Below are positions 17,409 through 26,233 of a stretch of DNA of 64,000 nucleotides, one piece after another. The translations under genes and the position numbers were made by a program. The stretch is taken from NCBI RefSeq assembly GCF_002101965.1, contig NZ_LQQA01000033.1, positions 310,001 through 374,000 of the forward strand, read 5' to 3'. Positions within the stretch are counted from its first letter, which is position 1; each line of letters opens with the position of its first letter. This DNA is from Mycolicibacterium wolinskyi (GTDB lineage Bacteria > Actinomycetota > Actinomycetes > Mycobacteriales > Mycobacteriaceae). The notes under the pieces were generated by a model. It was given only the letters and a program-made list of their open reading frames with translations. It was not told the origin of the DNA and did not search any database.

Positions 17409-18482
17409 GTGACGAAACGAGTCGTGGTCTGGGGCACCGGTTTTGTGGGCGGCATGGTGATCGCCGAGATCGTCAGACATCCGCTGTTCGAGCTTGTCGG
17501 TGTCGGGGTCAGCAATCCGGAGAAGGTGGGCCGCGATGTCGGCGAAATCTGCGGCCTCGGCGCGCCGATCGGCATCACCGCGACCGACGACGTCGACGCG
17601 CTCATCGCGTTGCGGCCCGACGCTCTCGTCCACTACGGGCCAACGGCCGCGCACGCCGACGCCAACATCGCGTTGATCACCCGGTTCCTGCGGGCCGGAA
17701 TCGACGTCTGCTCGACCGCGATGACGCCGTGGGTATGGCCGAAAATGCACCTCAATCCGCCCAACTGGATCGAACCGATCACCGAGGCGTGCGAGGCCGG
17801 CGGTTCGTCGTGCTTCACCACGGGCATCGATCCCGGCTTCGCCAACGACCTGTTCCCGATGACGCTGATGGGTTTGTGCTCAGAGGTGCGCCGGGTGCGC
17901 GCCTCGGAATTGTTGGATTACACGAACTACACAGGCGACTACGAATTCGAGATGGGCATCGGCAAGCCGCCCGAGCATCGGCCCCTGCTCGAAAGCCCCG
18001 ACATCCTCATCTTCGCCTGGGGCGCAACGGTTCCCATGATCGCCCACGCGGCGGGCATCGAGCTCGACGAGATCACCACCACGTGGGACAAATGGGTCAC
18101 CCCCGACGAACGCAAGACGGCCAAGGGGATCATCGCGCCCGGCAACGTAGCCGCCGTCCGATTCACCATCAACGGCGTCTACCGCGGCGAGACCCGAATC
18201 CAACTCGAACACGTCAACCGCATCGGCCCGGACGCCGCCCCGGACTGGCCGTCCGGAAACGACAACGACGTCTACCGCGTCGACATCGAGGGCACCCCGA
18301 GCGTCTCGCAGGAGACCGCGTTCCGGTTCACCGACGGTTCGGGCCGCGATGCGGCGGCCGCCGGCTGCCTGGCCACCGGGCTGCGTGCGCTCAACGCCGT
18401 GCCCGCGGTCAACGAACATTCGCCAGGGTGGGTGACGGCCCTGGATCTACCACTGATTCCTGGTGTCGGCACGATTCGCTGA
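17409..18482 (+). CDS. NAD(P)-binding dihydrodipicolinate-reductase-like / amine dehydrogenase family protein
   Basis: A 357-residue Rossmann oxidoreductase opening with VVWGTGFVGGMV (residues 5-16), an NAD(P)-binding loop. It resembles the NAD(P)H-dependent amine dehydrogenase family (2,4-diaminopentanoate dehydrogenase-like), which actinobacterial genomes often label dihydrodipicolinate reductase. I chose the GTG at 17409 because the AAGG ending the TetR gene is about 8 bases upstream and the Rossmann strand begins at once; a GTG at 17400 is the alternative. It is cotranscribed with the TetR gene. Substrate is not evident. Confidence 0.8.
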   Translation: MTKRVVVWGTGFVGGMVIAEIVRHPLFELVGVGVSNPEKVGRDVGEICGLGAPIGITATDDVDALIALRPDALVHYGPTAAHADANIALITRFLRAGIDVCSTAMTPWVWPKMHLNPPNWIEPITEACEAGGSSCFTTGIDPGFANDLFPMTLMGLCSEVRRVRASELLDYTNYTGDYEFEMGIGKPPEHRPLLESPDILIFAWGATVPMIAHAAGIELDEITTTWDKWVTPDERKTAKGIIAPGNVAAVRFTINGVYRGETRIQLEHVNRIGPDAAPDWPSGNDNDVYRVDIEGTPSVSQETAFRFTDGSGRDAAAAGCLATGLRALNAVPAVNEHSPGWVTALDLPLIPGVGTIR

Positions 18483-18545
18483 GTAACGCCGGCCGCGTCA
18501 AAAGAGATTGAATACCGGATAGGGTTTCTCTCGAGACGGGACGAC

Positions 18546-20312
18546 ATGGCTGACGGGATCGGGCTGTCGGTTGGCGCGACCAACCTGACCGCAGTGGTAG
18601 TGGGCCGAGCCGCGGTGACGCGGTCGCCGGTGCTGACGCTCTATCCGCATCGCGCCTCCGAGGTGGGCGTGCCCAGTGAGAACCCGAACCTCACCGAACG
18701 CGGACTGATCCTGACCGACTTCGTCGACCGGGTCGGTGACCCGGTCGGCATTCTGGCGCCCGACGGTTCGTCGCATCGTGGAGAGACGCTCGTCGCGGAT
18801 GCCCTCGGTGCGCTGCTGGACACCGTGACCGCGGGACGCCCTGCAGGTGATCCCGTCGCCGTCACGCATCCGGCGCACTGGCGGCCCAACCAGGTCGAGG
18901 CGCTTCGTGGCGCCCTGGCGGCCGTGCCCGAGTTCCGCGACACACCGACGCTTGTCTCGGACGCGACCGCGGCGCTGACGGCACTGCAGGACGAGCCAGG
19001 CGTGCCGACCCGTGGCGTGATCGCGGTATGCGACTTCGGCGGCAGCGGCACCAGCATCACCCTCGCCGACGCAGGCAACGGCTACCAGCCCATTGCGCCG
19101 ACCGTTCGCCATCCCGATCTGTCGGGCGACCTCATCGACCAGGCCTTGCTCACGCACGTCGTCAACGACCTGTCCGCGGCGGGCACGATCGATCTCGCCA
19201 GCACCTCCGCGATCGGCTCACTGGGCCGACTGCGCGGCGAGTGCCGCCGCGCCAAGGAACGGCTGTCGGTCGAGTCGGTCACGGCACTTGTCGCCGAGTT
19301 GCCGGGCCACCGCAGCGACGTGCGGCTCAACCGCAACGAACTCGACGACGCCATTCGCGAGCCTCTTGACGAATTCGTCGCGGTCCTTCACGACACGGTC
19401 GATCGCAGCGGGCTGCGTCCCGCTGATCTGGTGGCCGTGGCGACCATGGGTGGGGGCGCGCGGATTCCGGCGATCACGACGACGCTGTCCGCGCATTTCC
19501 GTGTTCCGGTGATCACCGGCGCGCAACCCGAACTGACTGCCGCCATCGGAGGTGGGCTGACTGCGGTGCGCGGGACCGTCGAAGAGGGGATGACCGCGAT
19601 GGCGCCTTCGGCTGCGCCGCCGACCGCCGCGGCGGCGCTGGTCGCGCCCGAGCCGCCCGCTGCCCCGAAAGCGTTGGCGTGGTCGGACGCGCAGGACATT
19701 CCGGACGTCGCTGAGGTGGACGACTACGATTTCGGGCCTGAGCCGGGCATGCGCACCACGGCGCGGCCGCAATTGCAGTTCGGCGAGCGCGAGCTGACCG
19801 AGCACGAGGAGTCCGTCGCGCAACCCTGGTACCGGCGTCGTGCCGTGCTGGCCGGCGCCGGCGGAGCGGCGGCTCTGGTCGCTGTCGCCGCAGTGCTCCT
19901 GATGAACAACCGCGACAGCGGAGACGTCGCGGTTCCGGCCGCGACGACCGCTCCGGTCACGACCACCACCGCACCACCCGAGACGCCGCCGCCTGCGGTA
20001 CCCGTCGAGGCGACGGCACCCGAGCCGCAGCAGACCCAGGTGGTGACACATGAGGCTCCGCCGCCGCAAACGGTGACCCAGACGGTGCCGCCGCCAGCGC
20101 CGCAGGCGCCGCCGGTGACCGAAACCCCGCAGCCCACAACGGAAACCCCGCCACCGCCACCGCCTACGACGACTGAGCCGCCCCCCGCCACGACTCAGGC
20201 GCCGACCTCGACTCAGCCACCGTGGAGCCCGACGGCTCCCTACCCGACCATCCCGGGACTGCCTTGGGTGCCCGCGCCCGGGGGCGGGGGAGCGGGTGGG
20301 GCCGGCGGCTAG
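18546..20312 (+). CDS. Membrane-anchored Hsp70-like protein with proline-rich tail
   Basis: A 588-residue protein. Residues 1-345 are an Hsp70/actin-type ATPase domain with divergent phosphate loops (GLSVGATNL near 6, CDFGGSGTS near 160) and an adenosine motif (GGGARIP near 305). There is no recognisable Hsp70 substrate-binding domain. An acidic linker leads to one membrane span at about 433-452, preceded by Arg-rich YRRR. After it comes a Pro/Thr-rich outer tail of about 130 residues ending in Gly-rich repeats. The topology predicts an ATPase in the cytoplasm and a proline-rich arm in the periplasm. Members of this type are found in mycobacteria; the role is not established. It stands alone after a 63-bp gap. 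Confidence 0.85.
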   Translation: MADGIGLSVGATNLTAVVVGRAAVTRSPVLTLYPHRASEVGVPSENPNLTERGLILTDFVDRVGDPVGILAPDGSSHRGETLVADALGALLDTVTAGRPAGDPVAVTHPAHWRPNQVEALRGALAAVPEFRDTPTLVSDATAALTALQDEPGVPTRGVIAVCDFGGSGTSITLADAGNGYQPIAPTVRHPDLSGDLIDQALLTHVVNDLSAAGTIDLASTSAIGSLGRLRGECRRAKERLSVESVTALVAELPGHRSDVRLNRNELDDAIREPLDEFVAVLHDTVDRSGLRPADLVAVATMGGGARIPAITTTLSAHFRVPVITGAQPELTAAIGGGLTAVRGTVEEGMTAMAPSAAPPTAAAALVAPEPPAAPKALAWSDAQDIPDVAEVDDYDFGPEPGMRTTARPQLQFGERELTEHEESVAQPWYRRRAVLAGAGGAAALVAVAAVLLMNNRDSGDVAVPAATTAPVTTTTAPPETPPPAVPVEATAPEPQQTQVVTHEAPPPQTVTQTVPPPAPQAPPVTETPQPTTETPPPPPPTTTEPPPATTQAPTSTQPPWSPTAPYPTIPGLPWVPAPGGGGAGGAGG

Positions 20313-21178
20313 GTCGGGTTGCCGCCCAAGGACTTTGACCCCTCATTGAGGAACGTATATATGTCGTCGGCGTCATCGAACATGCCGTGACCCGTGCCGG
20401 CGAGAAGGTTCACCGACGCCGAGGGTTGTAAGCGCTTCAAGCGTGTGGCCGTATCGCGTGAGTTGAGCAAGCGGTCACCTGCGCCCAGTGCGACGTAAAG
20501 CGGTGCGGTGATGGCTTGTAGCTGCTCATCGGAGAAGATGGGCAGCGTGTCGCGGCGGGGCCGGTAGTTGCGTTGGATCAACAGCATGTAGTCGATGACC
20601 GGGTCAGGAACCGTGCCGGGTCCGAGGGCAATCCGCAATGCCGTTCGGGTGCCGCGGTCTCCGAATGGTGCGAGGACCAGAGCCGCGAGAACCGCACCGT
20701 AGCGTTGGCGGCCGATACCGCCAGGGGCCCGCAGGGCCAGTCGTTGTACGCGGCCGGGCCTGCGGATCGCGTAATCCGTGGCCAGCCAACCGCCCAACGA
20801 CACACCCACGATGGCGGCGGTATCGATACGCAGTTCATCGAATACGTCATCGAGCCACAGCGCATGGGCATCGGAGTTCAGGTCGGGTCGAACCGGTGCA
20901 CTCAATCCGGGTTCGCCGATGACATCGACCATGTACAGCCTGTGGGTCAGTGACCAACGCGGCGCATCGGCTTGCCAGATCGCGCTGTTGCTTCCGGCGC
21001 CGTGAAGCAACACGGCCGGTGGTGCGTCAGCGGGGCCGCAGTCGAGAACGAACGTTTCGCCCTCCCGCGTCGGGACGGTGCGCTGTCGCACCGGCGTGGT
21101 CCAACGCTGAAGGTGCTCGCGGTAGCTGCGCTCGATGGCGTTCTGGCCGGCCGGCGATCGGTAGACGGTGTTACTCAC
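20309..21178 (-). CDS. Alpha/beta-hydrolase
   Basis: A 289-residue alpha/beta-hydrolase with the oxyanion strand LLHGAGSN, the nucleophile elbow GVSLGG (Ser), a GAGDR aspartate turn and the late histidine in GTGHGMF. Ester or amide substrates are possible; no closer class can be called. It uses a GTG start at 21178 that overlaps the stop of the upstream helix-turn-helix gene (GTGA), so the two are coupled. Its stop overlaps the end of the Hsp70-like gene by 4 bp. Confidence 0.88.
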   Translation of the reverse strand: MSNTVYRSPAGQNAIERSYREHLQRWTTPVRQRTVPTREGETFVLDCGPADAPPAVLLHGAGSNSAIWQADAPRWSLTHRLYMVDVIGEPGLSAPVRPDLNSDAHALWLDDVFDELRIDTAAIVGVSLGGWLATDYAIRRPGRVQRLALRAPGGIGRQRYGAVLAALVLAPFGDRGTRTALRIALGPGTVPDPVIDYMLLIQRNYRPRRDTLPIFSDEQLQAITAPLYVALGAGDRLLNSRDTATRLKRLQPSASVNLLAGTGHGMFDDADDIYTFLNEGSKSLGGNPT

Positions 21179-21606
21179 TTCTCGTCCTGACGTGTCAAGC
21201 CATCGATCAAACCGATCACAGCTGCCGTGGCTTCCGGATCACCGTCAACGAAAATCGTCAGCCGGCAGGAGGTTTCGTCATAAGACGAATGAATGTTGAG
21301 TTTCGCCTTCCGGTTTGAGTCGCCGACCGCTGCGGCCGTGAGATGTGTGGTGACGCGGTCCATCGTGAGGCGGTCGACGTTGTGGATGTGCGCGACTGCC
21401 GAGACGTGCGCGTGTGGCTTGCCGGCCGGCTTGACGGCAGTTGCTCCGGTGAACGTGCGCAAGGCCTGTTCGGTGATGCGGTACTGCTTGCCCATCCGCA
21501 CGGCAGGCAGGCGGCCGTCACGGACATATGCGCGCACGGTGCGTACGTGCAGTCCAAGGATGTCGGCCACTTGTTCTGCCGAGTACACCGCGACGGTCAT
21601 GGTCAC
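21175..21606 (-). CDS. MerR/excisionase-type helix-turn-helix protein
   Basis: A 143-residue protein. Residues 8-52 are a winged helix of the excisionase/BldC-like class (YSAEQVADILGLHVRTVRAY, then a GRLPAVRMG wing). The C-terminal half has an alternating beta pattern without a clear match. It is translationally coupled to the downstream alpha/beta-hydrolase and probably regulates it (inference). The start is either GTG at 21606 or ATG at 21600. It is divergent from the DUF222/HNH gene across a 131-bp AT-richer gap. Confidence 0.8.
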   Translation of the reverse strand: MTMTVAVYSAEQVADILGLHVRTVRAYVRDGRLPAVRMGKQYRITEQALRTFTGATAVKPAGKPHAHVSAVAHIHNVDRLTMDRVTTHLTAAAVGDSNRKAKLNIHSSYDETSCRLTIFVDGDPEATAAVIGLIDGLTRQDEK

Positions 21607-21718
21607 AAACTACCGTATTCATCCCTATAAGAATCATAATGAGGAAGTTCAAGGAGTCAGCGAAATCTTTGGCCACTTTGGTCTCGGCAGTCACAAGCGG
21701 CGATTTCTTGTCGGTGGT

Positions 21719-21734
21719 TCGAACTAGTGTTCGA
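21719..21734. promoter_or_regulatory. Perfect mycobacterial SOS (LexA) box
   Basis: The bases TCGAACTAGTGTTCGA match the mycobacterial LexA site TCGAAC-N4-GTTCGA at all 12 defined positions. The box ends 3 bp before the ATG of the DUF222/HNH gene at 21738. LexA bound here would block initiation until DNA damage. SOS control of 13E12-repeat genes is known in M. tuberculosis; for this gene it is inferred. Confidence 0.85.
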
Positions 21735-21737
21735 TGC

Positions 21738-23120
21738 ATGGATTCCTCGGTGGTGGACCGGCTCGCCGCGTTACGCGCGGCGATAGCAGGTGTACGCGAT
21801 CTGCCGTGGGGGTCGCTGCCCGAAGCCGACCTGCTGGAGGTATGCGCGGGGGTCCAGGAGGTCCGCAATCTGGTGCCGGTGGTCGAGCATGCTGCGATCA
21901 GTGCGCTCTCGGAGTCCACGACCCCGGCGGCGATCGGGGCGAAGTCCTGGCCCGAAGCGCTGCGGATCCGGCTGCGGATCTCGGGAACTGAGGCGCGGCG
22001 GCGGGTCCGGGATGCGATGAATTTCGGGCCACGCCGATCAGTGACCGGCGAAGCGCTCACACCGGTGCGGGCAGCGACGGCGGCCGCCCAGGCCGGTGGC
22101 TGGTTGACGGCCGATCACGTTGATGAGTTGGAGACGTTCTTCACCAAATGCCCCGATTGGGTGAATGCGGCACGCCGCGACGCCTTCGAACGCAAACTCG
22201 TGGCGGTGGCCGCGCAGGAGACCCCCGAGACGGTGCGCCACACCGTCGCCGAAGCGCTGTATCTGTTGAATCAGGATGGTGAGGAACCGGTCGACGCCGC
22301 CGAGCGCACACGTGGCCTCGTCATCCATCCGCAGCAGCCCGACGGCACCTCGAAGGTGTCGGGATGGCTCAACGCCGAAGCCCGCGCCGTGGTCGAACCG
22401 CTGCTGGCCAAATACGCCGCACCCGGCATGTGCAACCCCGACGACGAATCACCCTGCATCACCGGCACACCATCGGAGCAGGCGATCGAGGCTGATACCC
22501 GCACCGCCGCGCAACGCAATCACGACGCCCTGGTGGCGATCGGGCGTCATGCGTTGATGTCGGGCAAGCTCGGCTCGCACAACGGGTTGCCGGTGGCGTT
22601 GATCGTCACCACCACCCTGGCCGAACTGGAAGCCGGCGCCGGCATCGCCGTCACCGCCGGCGGGTCGAAACTTCCCATCCCCGACGTGATCCGCCTCGCC
22701 GCCCACGCCTGGCACTACCTGGCGGTGTTCGACGATGCCACCCTGGTGCCGCTGTACTTCGGGCGGACCAAACGCATCGCCACCCCGGCCCAGCGGTTGG
22801 TGTTGTTCGCCCGTGACCGGGGCTGCACCCGGCCCGGTTGCAGCGCCGGTGGTTACCGCTGCCAAGCCCATCACGCCCAACACGACTGGACCGTGGGTGG
22901 GCAGACCAACATCGATGAACTCGCCCTGTCCTGCGGGCCCGACAACCGCCTGGTCGCCAAAGGCAAATGGACCACCACCATGCGCAACGGCCGCTGCCAA
23001 TGGACCCCACCACCCCTACTCGACACGGGGCAAGCCCGGACCAACGGTTATCACCACCCCCAGACCTACCTCACCGACAACAACGCCGAGGACGATGAAA
23101 CAGACTGTCAACCAGCCTGA
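21738..23120 (+). CDS. DUF222 / HNH endonuclease-domain protein (13E12 repeat family)
   Basis: A 460-residue protein of the mycobacterial 13E12-repeat type: a long helical DUF222 domain (about 30-330) and a C-terminal HNH-like zinc module. The module keeps CTRPGC, the AHH pair and a second CGP, but the usual final histidine is replaced in CGPDNR, so nuclease activity is uncertain. The ATG at 21738 lies directly after a perfect SOS box; an in-frame extension back to 21528 would run through that operator and is unlikely. The stop overlaps the end of the convergent small gene by 13 bp. Family function is unknown; induction by DNA damage is expected. Confidence 0.88.
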   Translation: MDSSVVDRLAALRAAIAGVRDLPWGSLPEADLLEVCAGVQEVRNLVPVVEHAAISALSESTTPAAIGAKSWPEALRIRLRISGTEARRRVRDAMNFGPRRSVTGEALTPVRAATAAAQAGGWLTADHVDELETFFTKCPDWVNAARRDAFERKLVAVAAQETPETVRHTVAEALYLLNQDGEEPVDAAERTRGLVIHPQQPDGTSKVSGWLNAEARAVVEPLLAKYAAPGMCNPDDESPCITGTPSEQAIEADTRTAAQRNHDALVAIGRHALMSGKLGSHNGLPVALIVTTTLAELEAGAGIAVTAGGSKLPIPDVIRLAAHAWHYLAVFDDATLVPLYFGRTKRIATPAQRLVLFARDRGCTRPGCSAGGYRCQAHHAQHDWTVGGQTNIDELALSCGPDNRLVAKGKWTTTMRNGRCQWTPPPLLDTGQARTNGYHHPQTYLTDNNAEDDETDCQPA

Positions 23121-23431
23121 TTCACCCGACGGATGCCGCTGACAGCTGAGCGTGGCAAGCGGCCGGCTTTGGAGTGCCCGGACATCTGGTCGCCGGTCAC
23201 CCTGACGTCGAAGTCGAGGTTGAGTCGCATGGGCTTGGTGATCGACTGCTTCCACGTAACCTGTTGTGCGTCAGACTGGTTGACGACGGTGATGTCTTCG
23301 AGTCGGACGGTCTCGCCTCTGCCTTCCGCGGAGCCGGTGACGATGCCGTCGATTTCCGAGAACCGGTAGATCACGGCCAGTGAACCGATCGGAGTCTTGA
23401 TCTTGACGTCCCAAGTTCCGTCGAGGCCCAT
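23108..23431 (-). CDS. Small beta-rich hypothetical protein
   Basis: A 107-residue protein with no family I can name. It begins MGLDGTWDVKIKTPIGS and shows alternating strands with W-D, GSAEGRGE and LDFDV segments, similar in feel to small lipocalin-like or avidin-like barrels. The ATG at 23431 overlaps the stop of the DJ-1/PfpI gene (ATGA), so the pair is cotranslated and may work together. Confidence 0.65.
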   Translation of the reverse strand: MGLDGTWDVKIKTPIGSLAVIYRFSEIDGIVTGSAEGRGETVRLEDITVVNQSDAQQVTWKQSITKPMRLNLDFDVRVTGDQMSGHSKAGRLPRSAVSGIRRVNQAG

Positions 23432-24087
23432 CACGCCGCCTCCGCGTGGCGGCCGGTGTCGGTCCAGACGGTTCCGCGACGTTCGTAGTCGAACAGTGAC
23501 TCCACGGCCAATGCGATGCGTGGGCCATAGGTTCGATGCAACAGATGCAGGGCAAGATCAAGGCCGGAGGTCACCGCGCCGGACGTCACCAGATCGCCGT
23601 CGTCGACGACTCTGGCGGCGATCGGTGTCACGCCCGTCGCGTCAAGCACGTCCATGCCGAGGTGATGGGTGACAGCGCGTCGGCCTTCGAGCAGGCCCGC
23701 CATCGCGAGGGCCAGCGAACCGCCGCACACACACGCCACGACGATGTCAGGGTTGGCCATGGCCCGGCGCATCAACCCAACGGCCGCGGTCTCACCGAAT
23801 CGGGCCAACAGCACCGGTATGGTCACCGCACCTTCGTCCGGGTCGCCGTCGACAGGCCCGGCCGCTCCGGGGACGATCACGAATCCGGGCTTCTCGGGGT
23901 CGAGTCGGCCGGTCGCCTGCAGCGCCAGCCCGCGGTTACCGCTGACGACGAGTCTCGGCCCTTCCGCTGCAACGAGTTCCACGATCAGCTCGCCGCCGAT
24001 CGAGTCGCTGCCGGCGCTCAATACCTCGAACGGTGCGATGACATCCAACGGGTCGAATCCGTCGAACAACAGAATTTGCGCATACAT
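23431..24087 (-). CDS. DJ-1/PfpI-family protein (isonitrile hydratase-like)
   Basis: A 218-residue DJ-1/PfpI-superfamily protein. It opens YAQILLFDGFDPLDV, the family's first strand and acidic residue. The nucleophile-elbow cysteine is Cys121 in ACVCGGS, followed by AGLLEGRRAVTHH, the signature shared with isonitrile hydratases and GlxA regulators. There is no DNA-binding domain, so an enzyme is likelier than a regulator. I chose the ATG at 24087; the longer frame adds nine residues with no family match. It is coupled to the small downstream gene. Confidence 0.85.
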   Translation of the reverse strand: MYAQILLFDGFDPLDVIAPFEVLSAGSDSIGGELIVELVAAEGPRLVVSGNRGLALQATGRLDPEKPGFVIVPGAAGPVDGDPDEGAVTIPVLLARFGETAAVGLMRRAMANPDIVVACVCGGSLALAMAGLLEGRRAVTHHLGMDVLDATGVTPIAARVVDDGDLVTSGAVTSGLDLALHLLHRTYGPRIALAVESLFDYERRGTVWTDTGRHAEAA

Positions 24088-24160
24088 GTCGCCATCGTTG
24101 CGACACTCGACCACCGCTCAACAGTGGCCAGATGGCCATATCGCAACGGAATCTTGCCAA

Positions 24161-24976
24161 TCAGCGGCTGCCGGAAACGACGCACGGCCGGGCCAGCAGC
24201 TCGACCAGTGCCTCTGTCACCTCCGCGGGCCGCTCTTCCATCACGTAGTGATCCGCACCGCGCAGGCGCGTCAACGTCGCGTTGGGGATTCGCTCGGCGA
24301 GTTCCACAGCGGTGCGCACCGGTATGTAGCGGTCCCGGTCACCCCAGATGACGGCAGTTGGGCAGGCAATGGTGTTGAGCCCCACGGCGAGCCACGGGAC
24401 GACCGGCAGGTGGTAGTTCGTGAAGAAGTCGACGAAGGTGCGCCGTCCCTGTGGTGTGTCCATCCAATCCAGGTACTCGTGTTCGATCGCGCTGTCCCAG
24501 CAGCCGAGCCGGCGATACGGGCGAAGGAAGAGCTGGTGGATACGGCTCAACGGCAGGCGCCGTGCCAGGCCGGGGGTGTTCGTCACGGCCCAGCGCTGGC
24601 CCCGCGAGAAGTGGTAGAACCAGGGCCGAAAAATGCTGTGGGCCCGGGTGTTCAGCAGGGCCAGCCGCAGCACGCGCTCGGGATGACGAAGTGTGTAGCC
24701 AAGGCCGAGGAAACCGCCGTAATCGTGGGCGACGAGATTGAAACGGTCCAGGCCGAAACTGTCGGCGAGTTCGCCGATGCGCTCCACCTCGGCATCGTAG
24801 GTGGCCGGCGTGGGAGGTGGGTCCGACCGGCCGAAACCCGGCCAGTCCGGTGCGATGACGCGGTGTCGTGCCGCCAGAGTCGGGATCTGATGACGCCAGC
24901 ACGATGCGCTCTGCGGATATCCGTGTAACAGGAGAACCGGCTCACCCTCGCCGGCCTCGACGTGGTAGATGCTCAT
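24161..24976 (-). CDS. Alpha/beta-hydrolase with aspartate nucleophile (epoxide hydrolase/dehalogenase type)
   Basis: A 271-residue alpha/beta-hydrolase: LLLHGYPQS oxyanion strand, DWPGFGRSD, then a nucleophile elbow AHDYGG in which Asp replaces Ser. That points to the epoxide-hydrolase/haloalkane or haloacetate dehalogenase branch. The acid turn GDRDRY and the late histidine in GADHYVMEE complete the triad. The ATG at 24976 is divergent from a TetR gene only 29 bp away, so that TetR probably represses it. The longer frame to 25417 is a shadow of the TetR gene. Confidence 0.87.
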   Translation of the reverse strand: MSIYHVEAGEGEPVLLLHGYPQSASCWRHQIPTLAARHRVIAPDWPGFGRSDPPPTPATYDAEVERIGELADSFGLDRFNLVAHDYGGFLGLGYTLRHPERVLRLALLNTRAHSIFRPWFYHFSRGQRWAVTNTPGLARRLPLSRIHQLFLRPYRRLGCWDSAIEHEYLDWMDTPQGRRTFVDFFTNYHLPVVPWLAVGLNTIACPTAVIWGDRDRYIPVRTAVELAERIPNATLTRLRGADHYVMEERPAEVTEALVELLARPCVVSGSR

Positions 24977-25005
24977 TTTGTGCAAAGTAGTATAAAATTC
25001 TGGCG

Positions 25006-25641
25006 GTGACCAGTGCTGAACCGAAACGGCGAGGACGTCCACGTGCGTACGACCCGGCTCGTGCACTCGGGTTGGCTCGTGATGTCTTCTGGCGCAACGG
25101 CTATGCCGGCACGTCGCTGGACGATCTGGCGTCTGGGATGAACATGAACCGGCCCAGTATCTACGCGGCATTCGGCGACAAGCGTGCGCTGTATCGGCGG
25201 GCGGTGACCGACTATGCCGAGACCAGTCGCGCCGTGGTGGCCGAAGCATTGCAGCGCCCGGTGCCGCTGCGCGAGGCGTTACGGGCGGTCTACCGGGGCG
25301 CGCGGGATTTCTATCTGGCCGACGGCTCGCGCGGTTGCTTTCTGATCGGCACGGCCGTAACAGAGGCCTTCGGGGACAGGGATATCCGCGACGTCGTCGA
25401 CGCGACATTCGGCGCATTCACGGTCGCGTTCACCGAACGGTTCGAGCGTGCGGCCCACGAGGGTGAGCTCGCCGGGCATCCACCGGAGGTGCTGGCTCAG
25501 ATCGCTACGGCCGCGCTGAACAATCTGGCGGTGCGGGTCCGCACCGGAGCTTCGGCGGATGATCTCGAGGCGCTGATCGACGCGACGGTCGAGGTCATCT
25601 GCGCCAACCCGGTCACCGAAACGACTCCAGCGCGTCAGTGA
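25006..25641 (+). CDS. TetR/AcrR-family regulator
   Basis: A 211-residue TetR regulator with the GRPRAYDP opening, helix-turn-helix at about 22-60 (TSLDDLASGMNMNRPSIYA) and a C-terminal domain containing GSRGCFLIGTA, the branch often found beside SDR or hydrolase genes. It starts with GTG at 25006. The 29-bp divergent gap to the hydrolase gene is strikingly AT-rich and must hold both control regions. The last 29 bp overlap the end of the next TetR gene, tail to tail. Confidence 0.9.
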   Translation: MTSAEPKRRGRPRAYDPARALGLARDVFWRNGYAGTSLDDLASGMNMNRPSIYAAFGDKRALYRRAVTDYAETSRAVVAEALQRPVPLREALRAVYRGARDFYLADGSRGCFLIGTAVTEAFGDRDIRDVVDATFGAFTVAFTERFERAAHEGELAGHPPEVLAQIATAALNNLAVRVRTGASADDLEALIDATVEVICANPVTETTPARQ

Positions 25642-26233
25642 CATCAGGGGAGTAGGCAATCGACGGGTCGACCACGGCCGCGGTGCGCAGCGTGGCGACC
25701 AGTGCGGCGGTGGCCAGTTCGACCAGTACGTCGACATCGATGTCGCGGTTGGTGATCCGGTCGATCATCATCTCGTCGAGGTAGCCGACCCAGCCGTGCA
25801 TGGCCGTGCGAAGCGCTGCCGTGACGGGCTCGACAATGCCGAGCGCCGACAGAATTCGTTGTGCCCCCAGCCAACGGAGGCGTTCTATCGCGGCCTGGTG
25901 CTCAGGGTCGGCGCCGAGTGCACCGCGCAGCAGCGCAACGAAACTGTCGGAGTACGAGTCGATGTAGGTGATGTGGTTGCGCAATGCATGCCGCAGCTGA
26001 TCGACGGGGCCCGCGTCGGATGGTGGCGGCGCGAGCTGTGCGGCGGCGATTTCGACGGCTATCTCATTCATGACCGCCAGATACAGTCCGCGTTTGTTGT
26101 CGAAGTGGTGGGCGATCAACCCGTAGGCCACGCCGGCCTGCTTGGCGATCTCCGACGTGGTGACCTGATCGTACGGACGGGTGGCGAACAGCTTCCGGGC
26201 CGCGTCGATGATCAGCTGACGCCGATTGCTCAT
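25613..26233 (-). CDS. TetR/AcrR-family regulator
   Basis: A 206-residue TetR regulator with helix-turn-helix at about 8-50 (VTTSEIAKQAGVAYGLIAHH) and a TetR C-terminal domain similar to those binding fatty or aromatic effectors. Its ATG overlaps the stop of the upstream SDR gene by four bases, so regulator and enzyme share a transcript from near 27.1 kb. The 17-bp palindrome at 27109-27125 is its likely operator (autoregulation; inference). Confidence 0.9.
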   Translation of the reverse strand: MSNRRQLIIDAARKLFATRPYDQVTTSEIAKQAGVAYGLIAHHFDNKRGLYLAVMNEIAVEIAAAQLAPPPSDAGPVDQLRHALRNHITYIDSYSDSFVALLRGALGADPEHQAAIERLRWLGAQRILSALGIVEPVTAALRTAMHGWVGYLDEMMIDRITNRDIDVDVLVELATAALVATLRTAAVVDPSIAYSPDVTDALESFR

